This document shows, in pieces, positions 43,076 to 53,285 of a DNA stretch of 62,217 nucleotides. Location: contig JAQGIC010000124.1 of assembly GCA_028288725.1 (NCBI GenBank), forward strand, positions 1 through 62,217. Direction: 5' to 3'. The notes beneath the pieces were generated by a model. That model had not been told where the DNA came from and did not search any database. It saw only the letters and a list, made by a program, of their open reading frames with translations. How positions within the stretch are numbered: the stretch's first letter is position 1; each line of letters starts with the position of its first letter. A program made the position numbers and the translations under genes. Source of the stretch: Rhodospirillales bacterium (GTDB lineage: Bacteria > Pseudomonadota > Alphaproteobacteria > ATCC43930 > CGMCC-115725).

Positions 43076-46000
43076 ATGTCCCAAGATTTCGAGAACGGCA
43101 TCGAGAGCGGCGAAGCCTTCGCGCTGAACTACAAGCTCAACGCGGCCAAGCTGGCGGCCGATGGTCTCTACGACCCGCTGGACGAGCATGACGCCTGCGG
43201 CGTCGGCCTGGTCGCCTCGATCGACGGCAAGCCGCGGCGCGCCGTGGTCGAAGCCGCGATCGAGGCGCTGAAGGCGATCTGGCATCGCGGCGCCGTCGAT
43301 GCCGACGGCAAGACCGGCGACGGCGCCGGCATCCATGTCCAGATCCCCGACGCGTTCTTCCGCGCCCATGTCGCCCGTTCCGGCTCGACCGAGGCGCGCG
43401 ACCTGCCGCTCGCCGTCGGCATGGTGTTCCTGCCGCGCACCGACCTCGATGGCCAGGAGCGCGCCCGCTCGATCGTCGAGACCGAGATCCTGTCGTTCGG
43501 CTATGCCATCTACGGCTGGCGCCAGGTGCCGGTGAACATCGACGTGATCGGCGAAAAGGCCAACGCGACCCGGCCCGAGATCGAGCAGATCATCATCGCC
43601 AATCCCAAGGGCAACGGCGGCGAGCAGTTCGAGCGCGACCTTTATATCCTGCGCCGGCGCATCGAAAAGCGCGTGATCGCCGATCAGTTGCGCGACTTCT
43701 ACATCTGCTCGCTCAGCGCCAATTCGATCATCTACAAGGGCATGTTCCTGGCCGAACAGGTCACGTCCTTCTATCCGGACCTGCTGGACCCGCGCTTCGA
43801 ATCCGCCTTCGCGATCTATCATCAGCGCTATTCGACCAATACGTTCCCGACCTGGCCGCTGGCCCAGCCGTTCCGCATGCTGGCGCATAACGGCGAGATC
43901 AACACGCTGCGCGGCAACGTCAATTGGATGAAGAGCCACGAGACCCGCATGGCGAGCCCCGGGTTCGAGGGCTATATCGAGGACATCAAGCCGGTGGTTC
44001 AGGCCGCGGGCTCCGACAGTGCCGCCCTCGACAACGTGTTCGAGCTGCTGTCGCGCTCCGGCCGATCGCTGCCGATGGTCAAGGCGCTGATGGTGCCGGA
44101 GGCCTGGTCGTCGCGCGAGCAGATGCCGAAGGCGCATCGCGACCTCTATTCCTATTGCAACTCGGTCATGGAACCGTGGGACGGCCCGGCCGCGCTGGCC
44201 ATGACCGACGGCCGCTGGGTGCTGGGGGCGACCGACCGCAACGGTCTCCGGCCGATGCGCTATTGCATCACCAAGGACGGGCTGCTGATCACCGGGTCGG
44301 AGACCGGCATGGTCCGGGTCGACGAGAGCAACATCATCGAGAAGGGCCGGCTCGGCCCCGGGCAGATGCTGGGCGTCGATCTGCGCCACGGCCAGCTCTA
44401 TCGCGACGACGAGTTGAAGGACCTGATGTGCCGCGAGCGGCCATTCTCGGAATGGGTCAAGAACATCACCGTGCTCGACAGCCTGATCAAGCAGGGCGGG
44501 CCGGAAGCGGCCGAGTTCGATCGGGACGAGCTGCGCCGCCGCCAGGTCGCCATGGGCTGGTCGATGGAGGATCTGGAGCTGATCCTGCAGCCGATGATGG
44601 AAGAGGGCAAAGAGGCGATCGGCTCGATGGGCGACGACACGCCGCTGGCCGTGCTGTCGGACGTCTATCGCGGCCTGCATCATTTCTTCCGGCAGAATTT
44701 CAGCCAGGTGACCAATCCGCCGATCGACTCGCTGCGGGAACGCCGGGTCATGACGCTGATCACGCGTCTCGGCAACCTCGGCAACATCCTGGACGAGGAT
44801 GCGACCCAATGCCGGCTGCTGCAGCTGGCATCTCCAGTGCTGACCAATGCCGAATTCCAGGCGATGCGCGACTATATGGGCGCGTCGGCGACCGAGATCG
44901 ACTGCACCTTCGACGTGCCGGCCGGCGGGGCCACCACCCAGGAAAAGGTGCTGCGCGACGCGCTCGACCGGATCGAGCGCGAGGCGGAGGACGCGGTCCG
45001 CGGCGGCTGCAATCATGTCGTGCTGTCCGACAAGGCGACCAGTGCCACCCGTGCCGCGATCCCGATGATCCTGGCGACGGGCGCGGTGCACAGCCACCTA
45101 GTCCGCCAGCAGCTCCGCACTTTCACCTCGCTGACCGTGCGCTCGGCCGAATGCCTGGACGTGCATTACTTCGCGGTGCTGATCGGCGTCGGCGCCACGA
45201 CGGTGAATGCCTACCTGGCGCAGGAAACGATCGCCGACCGGCATCGCCGCGGGCTGCTGCCGGGCGTCCGGCTGGAAGACGCGCTCGCCCGCTATAAAAA
45301 GGCGGTCGACGACGGGCTCTTGAAGATCATGGCCAAGATGGGCATCGCGGTCATCTCGTCGTATCGCGGCGCCTATAATTTCGAAGCGGTCGGTCTGTCG
45401 CGCTCGCTCGTCGCCGAGTTCTTCCCGGGCATGACGTCCAAGATCTCGGGCATCGGCCTGCAGGGCATCCAGCTGAAGACGCTGGAGGCGCATGCCCGCG
45501 CCCATGCCGAGGATTTCATCGCGCTGCCGGTCGGCGGCTTCTACCGCTACCGTCAGGGCGGCGAGAAGCATGCCTTCGAAGGCAACATGATCCATCTGCT
45601 GCAGACGGCGGTGGCGAAGGATTCCTACGCGACCTTCAAGAAATACAGCGAGGCGATCCGCAAGCAGCCGCCGATCAACCTGCGCGACCTGCTCGACTTC
45701 AACTACAAGAAGCCGTCCGTGTCGCTCGACGAGGTCGAATCGATCACCGAGATCCGCAAGCGGCTGATTTCGCCCGGCATCTCGCTGGGCGCCCTCGGGC
45801 CCGAGGCGCACGAGACCCTGTCGATCGCCATGAACCGGATCGGCGCCAAGTCGGATTCGGGCGAGGGCGGCGAGGACCCGGCGCGTTACAAGCCGCGCCG
45901 CAACGGCGACAATGCCTCCTCCGCGATCAAGCAGGTGGCGTCGAGCCGCTTCGGCGTCACGGCGGAATATCTCAACAATTGCCGCGAACTGGAGATCAAG

Positions 46001-47638
46001 GTCGCCCAGGGCGCCAAGCCCGGCGAAGGCGGGCAATTGCCGGGATTCAAGGTCGACGCGCTGATCGCGCGCTTGCGCCACTCGACCGAGGGCGTGGCGC
46101 TCATCTCACCGCCGCCGCACCACGACATCTACTCGATCGAGGATCTGGCCCAGCTGATCTACGATCTGAAGCAGATCAACCCGGATGCCAAGGTCACGGT
46201 CAAGCTGGTCGCCCGCTCGGGCATCGGCACGATCGCGGCCGGCGTCGCGAAAGCAAAAGCGGACGTGATCCTGATCTCGGGCCATACCGGCGGCACGGGC
46301 GCCAGCCCGCAATCCTCGATCAAGCACGCCGGCATTCCCTGGGAAATGGGCCTGGCCGAGGCGCATCAGGTGCTGGTGTTGAACCGGCTCCGGCATCGCG
46401 TGCGCCTGCGCACCGACGGCGGCCTCAAGACCGGGCGCGACGTGGTCATCGCGGCGATTCTGGGGGCGGAGGAGTTCGGCCTCGGCACCGCCTCGCTCGT
46501 CGCCATGGGCTGCATCCTGGTCCGGCAATGCCATTCCAACACCTGCCCTGTCGGCATCTGCACCCAGGATCCCGAACTGCGCCAGAAGTTCGAGGGCAGC
46601 CCGGAAAAGGTCGTGAACCTGTTCAGCTTCATCGCCGAGGAGGTCCGCGAGATCCTGGCCTCCTTGGGCGCCCGCTCGCTGAACGAGATCATCGGCCGCA
46701 CCGACCTGTTGACCCAGGTCAACCGCGGCTGGGCCCATCTTGACGATCTGGACCTGAACCCGATCCTGGCCCAGGCGGATCCGGGCGATTATCCGCGCTA
46801 TTGCACGCTCGAAGGCCGCAACGAGGTGCCCGATACGTTAGACGCGCAGATGCTGCAGGATGCCAAGGCCCTGTTCGACCTCGGCGAAAAAATGCAGCTG
46901 ACCTACAACACGCGCAATACCCAGCGCGCCGTCGGCACGCGGCTCTCCTCGATGATCACGCGCAAGTTCGGCCAGACCGGCCTGCAGCCGGGCCATATCA
47001 CGGTCCGTCTGCGCGGTTCGGCCGGCCAGTCCTTGGGCGCCTTCGCGGTCCAGGGCCTGAAGCTGGAAGTGGTCGGCGATGCCAACGACTATGTCGGCAA
47101 GGGCCTGTCCGGCGGCACGATCGTCATCCGGCCGATGACGTCGAGCTCGCTCGCGACCAACGAGAACACCATCATCGGCAATACCGTGCTGTACGGGGCG
47201 ACCTCCGGCCGCCTGTTCGCGGCCGGCCAGGCCGGCGAGCGCTTCGCCGTGCGCAATTCGGGTGCGGAAGTGGTGATCGAGGGCTGCGGCTCGAACGGCT
47301 GCGAATACATGACCGGCGGCACCGCCGTGATCCTGGGCGCGGTCGGAGAGAATTTCGGCGCCGGCATGACCGGCGGCATGGCCTTCGTCTATGACCCGGA
47401 GCGCAAGCTGCAGAACATGATCAACCCGGAAACGATCGGCCTGCACCGGATCGAGACCGAGCATTGGTCGAACGTGCTGGAGAGCCTGGTGCGCGAACAC
47501 GTGAGCGAAACCCAGTCGCGCTTCGCCGCGCAGATCCTGAACGACTGGGACCGGGAGCTGGCGCATTTCTGGCACGTGGTCCCGAAGGAAATGCTCCATC
47601 GCCTGGCGATGCCGATCACGGCAGTGGCGGCGGAGTAA
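43076..47638 (+). CDS. gltB: Glutamate synthase large (alpha) subunit
   Basis: The 1520-residue enzyme converts 2-oxoglutarate and glutamine to two glutamates. A 40-residue propeptide precedes the catalytic Cys41 (HDACGVGLVA) of the class II glutaminase domain. The central domain, the FMN-binding TIM barrel (SGHTGGTGASPQSSIKHAG) and the 3Fe-4S cluster region with CHSNTCPVGIC follow. The C-terminal beta-helix has GANGN-like Gly repeats. AAGGGAG precedes the ATG. Long open frames on both strands here are shadows of the codon bias. Confidence 0.97.
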   Translation: MSQDFENGIESGEAFALNYKLNAAKLAADGLYDPLDEHDACGVGLVASIDGKPRRAVVEAAIEALKAIWHRGAVDADGKTGDGAGIHVQIPDAFFRAHVARSGSTEARDLPLAVGMVFLPRTDLDGQERARSIVETEILSFGYAIYGWRQVPVNIDVIGEKANATRPEIEQIIIANPKGNGGEQFERDLYILRRRIEKRVIADQLRDFYICSLSANSIIYKGMFLAEQVTSFYPDLLDPRFESAFAIYHQRYSTNTFPTWPLAQPFRMLAHNGEINTLRGNVNWMKSHETRMASPGFEGYIEDIKPVVQAAGSDSAALDNVFELLSRSGRSLPMVKALMVPEAWSSREQMPKAHRDLYSYCNSVMEPWDGPAALAMTDGRWVLGATDRNGLRPMRYCITKDGLLITGSETGMVRVDESNIIEKGRLGPGQMLGVDLRHGQLYRDDELKDLMCRERPFSEWVKNITVLDSLIKQGGPEAAEFDRDELRRRQVAMGWSMEDLELILQPMMEEGKEAIGSMGDDTPLAVLSDVYRGLHHFFRQNFSQVTNPPIDSLRERRVMTLITRLGNLGNILDEDATQCRLLQLASPVLTNAEFQAMRDYMGASATEIDCTFDVPAGGATTQEKVLRDALDRIEREAEDAVRGGCNHVVLSDKATSATRAAIPMILATGAVHSHLVRQQLRTFTSLTVRSAECLDVHYFAVLIGVGATTVNAYLAQETIADRHRRGLLPGVRLEDALARYKKAVDDGLLKIMAKMGIAVISSYRGAYNFEAVGLSRSLVAEFFPGMTSKISGIGLQGIQLKTLEAHARAHAEDFIALPVGGFYRYRQGGEKHAFEGNMIHLLQTAVAKDSYATFKKYSEAIRKQPPINLRDLLDFNYKKPSVSLDEVESITEIRKRLISPGISLGALGPEAHETLSIAMNRIGAKSDSGEGGEDPARYKPRRNGDNASSAIKQVASSRFGVTAEYLNNCRELEIKVAQGAKPGEGGQLPGFKVDALIARLRHSTEGVALISPPPHHDIYSIEDLAQLIYDLKQINPDAKVTVKLVARSGIGTIAAGVAKAKADVILISGHTGGTGASPQSSIKHAGIPWEMGLAEAHQVLVLNRLRHRVRLRTDGGLKTGRDVVIAAILGAEEFGLGTASLVAMGCILVRQCHSNTCPVGICTQDPELRQKFEGSPEKVVNLFSFIAEEVREILASLGARSLNEIIGRTDLLTQVNRGWAHLDDLDLNPILAQADPGDYPRYCTLEGRNEVPDTLDAQMLQDAKALFDLGEKMQLTYNTRNTQRAVGTRLSSMITRKFGQTGLQPGHITVRLRGSAGQSLGAFAVQGLKLEVVGDANDYVGKGLSGGTIVIRPMTSSSLATNENTIIGNTVLYGATSGRLFAAGQAGERFAVRNSGAEVVIEGCGSNGCEYMTGGTAVILGAVGENFGAGMTGGMAFVYDPERKLQNMINPETIGLHRIETEHWSNVLESLVREHVSETQSRFAAQILNDWDRELAHFWHVVPKEMLHRLAMPITAVAAE

Positions 47639-47644
47639 GCGGCC

Positions 47645-47676
47645 CCACCCTCACCCTTTCCGCAGGTTGAGGGTGG
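47645..47676. terminator. Hairpin between gltB and katE
   Basis: CCACCCTCA (47645-47653) and TGAGGGTGG (47668-47676) form a perfect 9-bp stem around a 14-base loop. It lies just after the gltB stop and between two convergent genes. There is no T-run. Confidence 0.55.
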
Positions 47677-47727
47677 TGAACGCAAGGGAGCCAGGTGAGG
47701 GTCGTGCCGCGTCCCGGTGTCCCGGTA

Positions 47728-49812
47728 TTACGCCAGTATCCGCACCTTGGGCTCCCGCGCCCACTGACGCGTGCGGGCCGGCGTCAGGAACGCATCGACA
47801 CCGCTGCCCGACTCGACCACGCCGGCGTCCGGCACGACGTTCGCCTTATCGAGCAACGGCTGCGCTTCCGGCGTGAAGCCGATCGCCTTCAGGTGGATGA
47901 AGGCATTCGAGACGAAGTCGGTGGCGGCACTCTCCATCATCAGCTGCTTGCAGCCGTCGGCCGAGACCACGATCGCGACGGCGTCGAAGATGATCGAAGG
48001 CGAGCCGGCGAGCTGGCCGTCCGCCTTCAGCATGGCGCCGTCCTTCAGCGTCACGCCGCCGACCTTGGGCGCCACGAGCTTGACCGTGGCCCCCTCGCCT
48101 TCCGCCGCCGTCTTGATCGCCTGGACGACCGCGCCGTCGGCGCCGTCGGTCACCAGGATGCCGACCATGCGGCCTTTCAGCGTGTCCGGATATTTCCCGA
48201 CGATGCGCAGCGCCGGTGACGGCTCCATGTCCTTCGGCTCCACCACCGGCTTCGACTTCGCCGGCAGGTCCATCGCCAGCCCGTCGGCGACGCGCTGCGC
48301 CAGCGTCTCGTCGACATTGCGGAGATTGGCCAGCACGCGCAGGCGCACCGGTTCCAAGGTTACCTTGGACAGTTCGAACACGATGGCGCTCGCCAGATGC
48401 GCCTGCTCGATCTCGGTCTGCGACCGGAAGAACAGCCGGGCCTGGCTGTAATGGTCGGCGAAGGTTTCGGCGCGCAGCCGGACCTTGGTCTCGCCCAGCG
48501 GCAGCTTGAAGCTGCGGAAGCCGCCCTCGGGATCTTCGCGCGGACCGCCCTGCTCGCCGGCATCGGCCAGACTGTTGGGTTCGTAATTGGCGCGGCCCTT
48601 CGGCACCTGGGTCTGCATCTGGCCGTCGCGCTGCAGGTTTTGGAACGGGCAGCCCTTGGCCTGGTTGATCGGGATCTGGTGGAAATTGACCGTGCCCAGG
48701 CGCGACAGCTGCGTGTCCTGGTACGAGAACAGCCGACCCTGCAGCAGCGGATCCTCCGACGCGTCGATGCCCGGCGGCATGTTGGTCGGCAGGAAGGCGG
48801 CCTGCTCGGTCTCCGCGAAGAAATTATCAGGGTTCCGGTTCAGCGTCATTCTGCCGATGACCTGGATCGGGACCATTTCCTCCGGGATCAGCTTGGTCGC
48901 GTCCAGGATGTCGAACGGCAGCGCGTCGGCTTCGGCCTGGCTCAGCAGCTGGACGCCGAAATCCCAGGCTGGAAACGCGCCGGCGTCGATCGCTTCGTGC
49001 AGGTCGCGGCGGTGGTAGTCGGGATCGGCGCCGGCGATCTTGAGCGCCTCGTCCCAGCAGGTCGATTGCGTCCCCAGCACGGGGCGCCAATGAAACTTGA
49101 CGAACGTCCCCTCGCCCGCCGCGTCGACCAGCCGGAACGTATTGACGCCGAAGCCTTCGATCATGCGCAGCGAGCGCGGAATGGCCCGGTCGGACATGGC
49201 CCACATGATCATGTGGGTCGTCTCAGGCATCAGGCCGACGAAATCCCAGAACGTGTCATGGGCGGTGGCGGCCTGGGGATAGCCGCGATCGGCCTCCATC
49301 TTCACCGCATGGATCAGGTCCGGGAACTTGATCGCGTCCTGGATGAAGAACACCGGGATGTTGTTGCCGACCAGATCCCAGTTGCCTTCCTTTGTGTAGA
49401 ACTTGGTGGCGAAACCGCGCACGTCGCGCGGGGTATCGACCGACCCGGCCCCGCCGGCGACGGTCGAGAAGCGCACGAAGACGTCGGTCTTCTCGCCGAC
49501 CTGGGTCAGGATCCTGGCGGTGGTGTATTTCGACAGCGACTTGGTCAGTTCGAACGTGCCATGGGCGGCCGAACCGCGCGCATGGACGATCCGTTCGGGG
49601 ATGCGCTCGTGATCGAAATGCTGGATCTTCTCGCGCAGCACGAAATCTTCGAGCAGCGACGGACCGCGGCTGCCGGCCTTGAGCGAGTTCTGATTGTCGC
49701 TGACCGGCACGCCATGATTGGTCGTGAGCCGCGTCTGGGGTGTGGACGCGGTCTGATGGGTCTCACCGCCGTTGCCGACAGCGGTCGGGGCATTTCCGTT
49801 GGTCTTGGCCAT
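47728..49812 (-). CDS. katE: Large-subunit catalase, HPII/KatE type
   Basis: The 694-residue clade-2 catalase has the distal His region ERIVHARGSAAHG, the substrate channel VFFIQDAIKFPD, the proximal heme Tyr motif RLFSYQDTQLSRLG and a C-terminal flavodoxin-like domain (about 540-694, KGRMVGILVTDGADG). An N-terminal extension of about 60 residues is present. GAGG precedes the ATG. The promoter upstream is of the EcfG type, so it is probably part of the general stress response. Confidence 0.95.
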   Translation of the reverse strand: MAKTNGNAPTAVGNGGETHQTASTPQTRLTTNHGVPVSDNQNSLKAGSRGPSLLEDFVLREKIQHFDHERIPERIVHARGSAAHGTFELTKSLSKYTTARILTQVGEKTDVFVRFSTVAGGAGSVDTPRDVRGFATKFYTKEGNWDLVGNNIPVFFIQDAIKFPDLIHAVKMEADRGYPQAATAHDTFWDFVGLMPETTHMIMWAMSDRAIPRSLRMIEGFGVNTFRLVDAAGEGTFVKFHWRPVLGTQSTCWDEALKIAGADPDYHRRDLHEAIDAGAFPAWDFGVQLLSQAEADALPFDILDATKLIPEEMVPIQVIGRMTLNRNPDNFFAETEQAAFLPTNMPPGIDASEDPLLQGRLFSYQDTQLSRLGTVNFHQIPINQAKGCPFQNLQRDGQMQTQVPKGRANYEPNSLADAGEQGGPREDPEGGFRSFKLPLGETKVRLRAETFADHYSQARLFFRSQTEIEQAHLASAIVFELSKVTLEPVRLRVLANLRNVDETLAQRVADGLAMDLPAKSKPVVEPKDMEPSPALRIVGKYPDTLKGRMVGILVTDGADGAVVQAIKTAAEGEGATVKLVAPKVGGVTLKDGAMLKADGQLAGSPSIIFDAVAIVVSADGCKQLMMESAATDFVSNAFIHLKAIGFTPEAQPLLDKANVVPDAGVVESGSGVDAFLTPARTRQWAREPKVRILA

Positions 49813-49853
49813 GGGGAGATCCTCGGGTCGAGAGACGATGAATAGCGTCTCCC

Positions 49854-49878
49854 AACCGTCTGGACCTCCGTCGGTTCC
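49854..49878 (-). promoter_or_regulatory. EcfG-type (general stress) promoter of katE
   Basis: On the minus strand GGAAC (49878-49874) and GGTT (49857-49854) are 16 bases apart, matching the EcfG pattern GGAAC-N16/17-(C/G)GTT. The -10 element is about 41 bases before the katE ATG. katE is a common EcfG target in alphaproteobacteria. Confidence 0.72.
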
Positions 49879-50132
49879 GCTAAACCACCTTGGGCAGCGT
49901 CGGGGCTCTGCCGCCCGTTCGCGGGGCCTCGTCGACCGCCTCGACCCCTTCCGACAGGCGGAAGCATCCTCCAACGCGCGACCGATCCCCCTCGCAGAGC
50001 GCAGGTTCGAGGCCGAGCCCGGCGGCGCCGGATCGGACGAGCGCTCGCCCTCTTTAAACGAATGCGAAACCCAGACGGTGCAGGTTGGTTCAGCGGCGGC
50101 GGCGGACGGTCGGCCAGTGGGAGGATCACGAC
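49879..50132. other. Divergent katE / MCP intergenic region
   Basis: Outside the katE promoter, this gap holds no recognised gene or RNA. It is GC-rich apart from CTCTTTAAACG near 50050-50060. The MCP promoter should lie here but is not clear. Confidence 0.4.
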
Positions 50133-51827
50133 ATGAACATGCTCAACAATCTGGCGATCCGGGTCAAAATCCCGCTGGGCTTCGCCATCGTGCTTCTCAT
50201 CGTCCTGATCCTGGGCAGCGTCTCGATCAATCGATTGGGCGCCGTCAACGACAATGCCGCCGATGTGCGGGACAATTGGCTGCCCAGCACCGGGCAGATG
50301 AGCAAGCTGCTGACCTCGATCTATAGTTTTCGGCTGCGCGAGGCGCGCAATCTGCTGGTCGCGGCCGATGGCGGCGATCTGGACAAGGCCCAGGCCGACG
50401 TCGCCGCCGGCGCCGACCGCATCGCCAAGGCGCGCGAGGCCTATAGCCCTCTCATCGTGCCGGGCACCGAGGATGAACGCCTGCTCAAGCAATTCGACAG
50501 GGAATGGGCGGTCTATGGTCCGCTGACCGCCAAGATGCTGGCGTTGGCCAAGTCGCACGACATCAAGGGCGCCACGGCGTTTTTCAACGGCGAGTCGCTC
50601 GAAAGCTTCGATCGGGCGATCAAATCGCTGAACGAGGACAATGATTTCAACGTTCAGGAGGGCAAGAAGGCGGCCGATCGGGGCGCAACGATCTATGCAT
50701 CCACTAAATGGATCGTGATCCTGGCCATGGGCTTCGCCGCCGCCCTCTGCGCGATTCTGGGCTGGTTGCTGGTCGCCGGCGTCTCGACGCCGATTCAACG
50801 CATCACCGAAGCGATGAAGCGGCTGGCCGGTCACGATCTTTCGACCGAGATCGTCGGCCTCGGCCGCAAGGACGAGATCGGCGCGATGGCCGCGGCTGTG
50901 CAGGTGTTCAAGGACAGCATGGTCACCGCCGAACGATTGTCCGAAGAGCAGCGCCGGGACCAGGAGCAGAAGGCCCAGCGGGCCGACCGGATCGAGGCGA
51001 TCAACACCGCCTTCGACAGCCAGGCGAGCGAGGCGCTCAACTTCCTGGCCTCGGCCGCGACCGAACTGCGCGCGACCGCAGGCGGCATGTCGAACAATGC
51101 CGATCTCGCCTCCAAACAGGCCGGCGCCGTGGCGGCGGCGGCCGAAGAGGCCTCGACCAACGTGCAGACGGTGGCGGCCGCGACCGAGCAACTGTCGTCG
51201 TCGATCCAGGAGATCGCCCGTCAGGTCGTGCAATCCTCGACCATCGCCGGCCAGGCCGTGCAGGAAGCGGCCTCGACCGGCGGCACCATGCAGACCCTGT
51301 CGGAGGCGGCGCAGAAGATCGGCGAGGTCGTGCGCCTGATCAACGACATCGCCGGCCAGACCAATCTCCTCGCCTTGAACGCCACGATCGAGGCAGCGCG
51401 CGCCGGCGAGGCTGGCAAGGGCTTCGCCGTCGTCGCGTCGGAGGTGAAGAACCTGGCGACCCAGACCGCGCGCGCGACCGAGGATATCTCGGCCCAGGTC
51501 GCCTCCATGCAGAGCTCGACCGGCAACGCCGTCGCCGCGATCGAGCGCATCGACGCCACCATCGGCCGGATGAACGAGATCTCGACCTCGATCGCCGCCG
51601 CCATGGAACAGCAGGGGGCGGCGACGCAGGAAATCGCGCGCAACGTCCAGGAGGCCGCGCGCGGCACGACGGAGGTCTCGAGCAACATCACCGGCCTGAA
51701 CCAGAGCGTCGAGGAGACCGGCGCCGCCTCGGTCGAGGTGCTGGGCGCTGCCGACGAACTGGGTCAGCAGGCCGAGCAACTGCGCGCCCGGGTCAGCGCC
51801 TTTCTGGCGGAGGTCCGCAGCGCGTGA
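50133..51827 (+). CDS. Methyl-accepting chemotaxis protein
   Basis: The 564-residue receptor has TM1 (about 13-31), a periplasmic four-helix-bundle-type sensor domain (about 35-190), TM2 (about 192-216), a HAMP domain ([23 protein letters not shown]) and the signalling domain with the hairpin [20 protein letters not shown] followed by [17 protein letters not shown]. There is no CheR-docking pentapeptide at the C-terminus. GGGAGG precedes the ATG at 50133. No che genes are adjacent, so the receptor is an orphan feeding a central pathway. Confidence 0.94.
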   Translation: MNMLNNLAIRVKIPLGFAIVLLIVLILGSVSINRLGAVNDNAADVRDNWLPSTGQMSKLLTSIYSFRLREARNLLVAADGGDLDKAQADVAAGADRIAKAREAYSPLIVPGTEDERLLKQFDREWAVYGPLTAKMLALAKSHDIKGATAFFNGESLESFDRAIKSLNEDNDFNVQEGKKAADRGATIYASTKWIVILAMGFAAALCAILGWLLVAGVSTPIQRITEAMKRLAGHDLSTEIVGLGRKDEIGAMAAAVQVFKDSMVTAERLSEEQRRDQEQKAQRADRIEAINTAFDSQASEALNFLASAATELRATAGGMSNNADLASKQAGAVAAAAEEASTNVQTVAAATEQLSSSIQEIARQVVQSSTIAGQAVQEAASTGGTMQTLSEAAQKIGEVVRLINDIAGQTNLLALNATIEAARAGEAGKGFAVVASEVKNLATQTARATEDISAQVASMQSSTGNAVAAIERIDATIGRMNEISTSIAAAMEQQGAATQEIARNVQEAARGTTEVSSNITGLNQSVEETGAASVEVLGAADELGQQAEQLRARVSAFLAEVRSA

Positions 51828-51926
51828 GTTAACCAGTCTGTGCTGGTACCAGGGCGACTTCCGGCGCCCGGGCACGATCCGATTCGGATCTTGCTCAGTC
51901 GTAATTAGTCTGGCGCGAATTCTCCG

Positions 51927-51950
51927 CGTTCGGATGTGGCCATCCGAACG
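51927..51950. repeat. Perfect 10-bp hairpin upstream of the GST gene
   Basis: CGTTCGGATG (51927-51936) and CATCCGAACG (51941-51950) pair fully around TGGC. It lies between the MCP stop and the GST start. It may end the MCP transcript or be an operator; there is no T-run. Confidence 0.6.
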
Positions 51951-52000
51951 GAAAGCGCGCTAGTTTGGTGCTTGAACAGTCCGGAAGCCGCCCCGCCGCC

Positions 52001-52669
52001 ATGCGTATCCTCTACCATATTCCGCTCGACCCCTTTTCCCGCAAGGTCCGCGTCGTCCTGAAGGAAAAGAACCTGGAGTTCGAGCTGCAGCACGAGCGCG
52101 TGTGGGATCGGCGGCCGGAATTCCTGCAGATGAACCCGGCGGCCGAAGTGCCCGTGCTGGTCGAGGCGGACGGCACGCCGATCGCCGACAGCGGCGTCAT
52201 TTGCGAATATCTGGAGGAGGTCTATCGCGACCGGCTGCTGCTGGGCATCGACGCGATCGATCGGGCCGAGGTGCGCCGCCTGATCGTCTGGTTCGATCAG
52301 AAGATGAACCGCGAAGTGACGCAGAATCTGGTCGGCGAGAAGATGCTGAAGCGCCAGCTGGGCTATGGCACGCCCAGCAGTGCGGCGATCCGCGCCGGTC
52401 ATGCCAACATCCATTATCATCTGGATTACGTGGCCTTCCTGGTCGAACGCCGCCGCTGGTTGGCCGGCGACCATTTCTCGCTGGCCGACATCGCCGCCGC
52501 CGCCCATTTCTCGGTGCTGGACTATGTCGGCGACGTCCCCTGGGGCAGCCACGAACTGGCCAAGGACTGGTACGCCCGCATCAAGTCGCGCCCGAGCTTC
52601 CGCCCGCTCCTGGCCGACCATATCCCCGGCAACCCGCCGCCGGAGCACTACACGGATTTGGATTTTTAG
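52001..52669 (+). CDS. Glutathione S-transferase family protein
   Basis: The 222-residue protein has an N-terminal thioredoxin-like domain (LYHIPLDPFSRKVRVVLKEK, with Ser13 as the likely catalytic residue), the VPVL cis-Pro loop and a helical C-terminal domain with the FSLADIAAAA motif. The ATG at 52001 is preferred; the frame is open further upstream. It is followed after 40 bases by a VOC protein, so both may serve detoxification. Its substrate is not known. Confidence 0.87.
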   Translation: MRILYHIPLDPFSRKVRVVLKEKNLEFELQHERVWDRRPEFLQMNPAAEVPVLVEADGTPIADSGVICEYLEEVYRDRLLLGIDAIDRAEVRRLIVWFDQKMNREVTQNLVGEKMLKRQLGYGTPSSAAIRAGHANIHYHLDYVAFLVERRRWLAGDHFSLADIAAAAHFSVLDYVGDVPWGSHELAKDWYARIKSRPSFRPLLADHIPGNPPPEHYTDLDF

Positions 52670-52709
52670 GGGGCAACGCGGCGTCCGCCCCCTATTCGAG
52701 GACAGCCTC

Positions 52710-53123
52710 ATGCCCCGCATCGCCGGCCTGCTCGAAACCGCGCTCTATGTCGCCGACATGCCCCGCGCCGTGGCCTTCTTCAAGGACGTCCTCGGCCTCG
52801 AGCCCATGCTGTCGGGCGCGCGCCTGACCGCGTTCGACGCCGGGCGCCAGGGCGTGCTGCTGCTGTTCCTGGCGGGCGGTTCGGTCGCCGACATGCCCGG
52901 CCCGCGGGGCACCGTGCCGGGCCATGACGGCCAGGGCCCGGTTCACATGGCCTTCGCGATCGAGGCCGAGGATTACGAACCGTGGCGCCAGCGTCTGGCC
53001 GAGCATGGCATACCCTCGCGCGGCGAGGTCGCCTGGCCCCGCGGCGGCCGCAGTCTGTATTTCGACGATCCCGACGGCCATCTGATCGAACTGGCAACGC
53101 CGGGGCTCTGGGCGAACTACTAG
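52710..53123 (+). CDS. VOC-family (glyoxalase/bleomycin-resistance-like) protein
   Basis: The 137-residue protein has two beta-alpha-beta-beta-beta halves typical of the VOC fold: LETALYVADMPRAVAFFKDVLGL and VHMAFAIEAEDYEPWRQRL. A DPDGHLIELATPG tail supplies the His/Glu metal ligands. It is probably metal-dependent. It may be co-transcribed with the GST gene. Confidence 0.85.
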   Translation: MPRIAGLLETALYVADMPRAVAFFKDVLGLEPMLSGARLTAFDAGRQGVLLLFLAGGSVADMPGPRGTVPGHDGQGPVHMAFAIEAEDYEPWRQRLAEHGIPSRGEVAWPRGGRSLYFDDPDGHLIELATPGLWANY

Positions 53124-53285
53124 CAACCCGGATGAGGGTGTCGCAAGGGACGGGCGGGACGGCGATGGGGATGGCGGCAATGCCGACAGTTTTAGATAAC
53201 TGGCGGTATATTGCCGCCTCACCCTTGGCCTATAGTCTATGGTCTACGCCAACTTGAAAATATCACCGTCCGAGGAGCCCCCGTT

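Noticed and set aside
43016-45097. Long minus-strand open frame antisense to gltB
   Set aside because: It mirrors gltB codon bias, has no recognisable domain and no ribosome site.
49545-51875. Minus-strand 776-codon frame over the MCP gene
   Set aside because: It is the antisense of the MCP coding strand and has no domain of its own.
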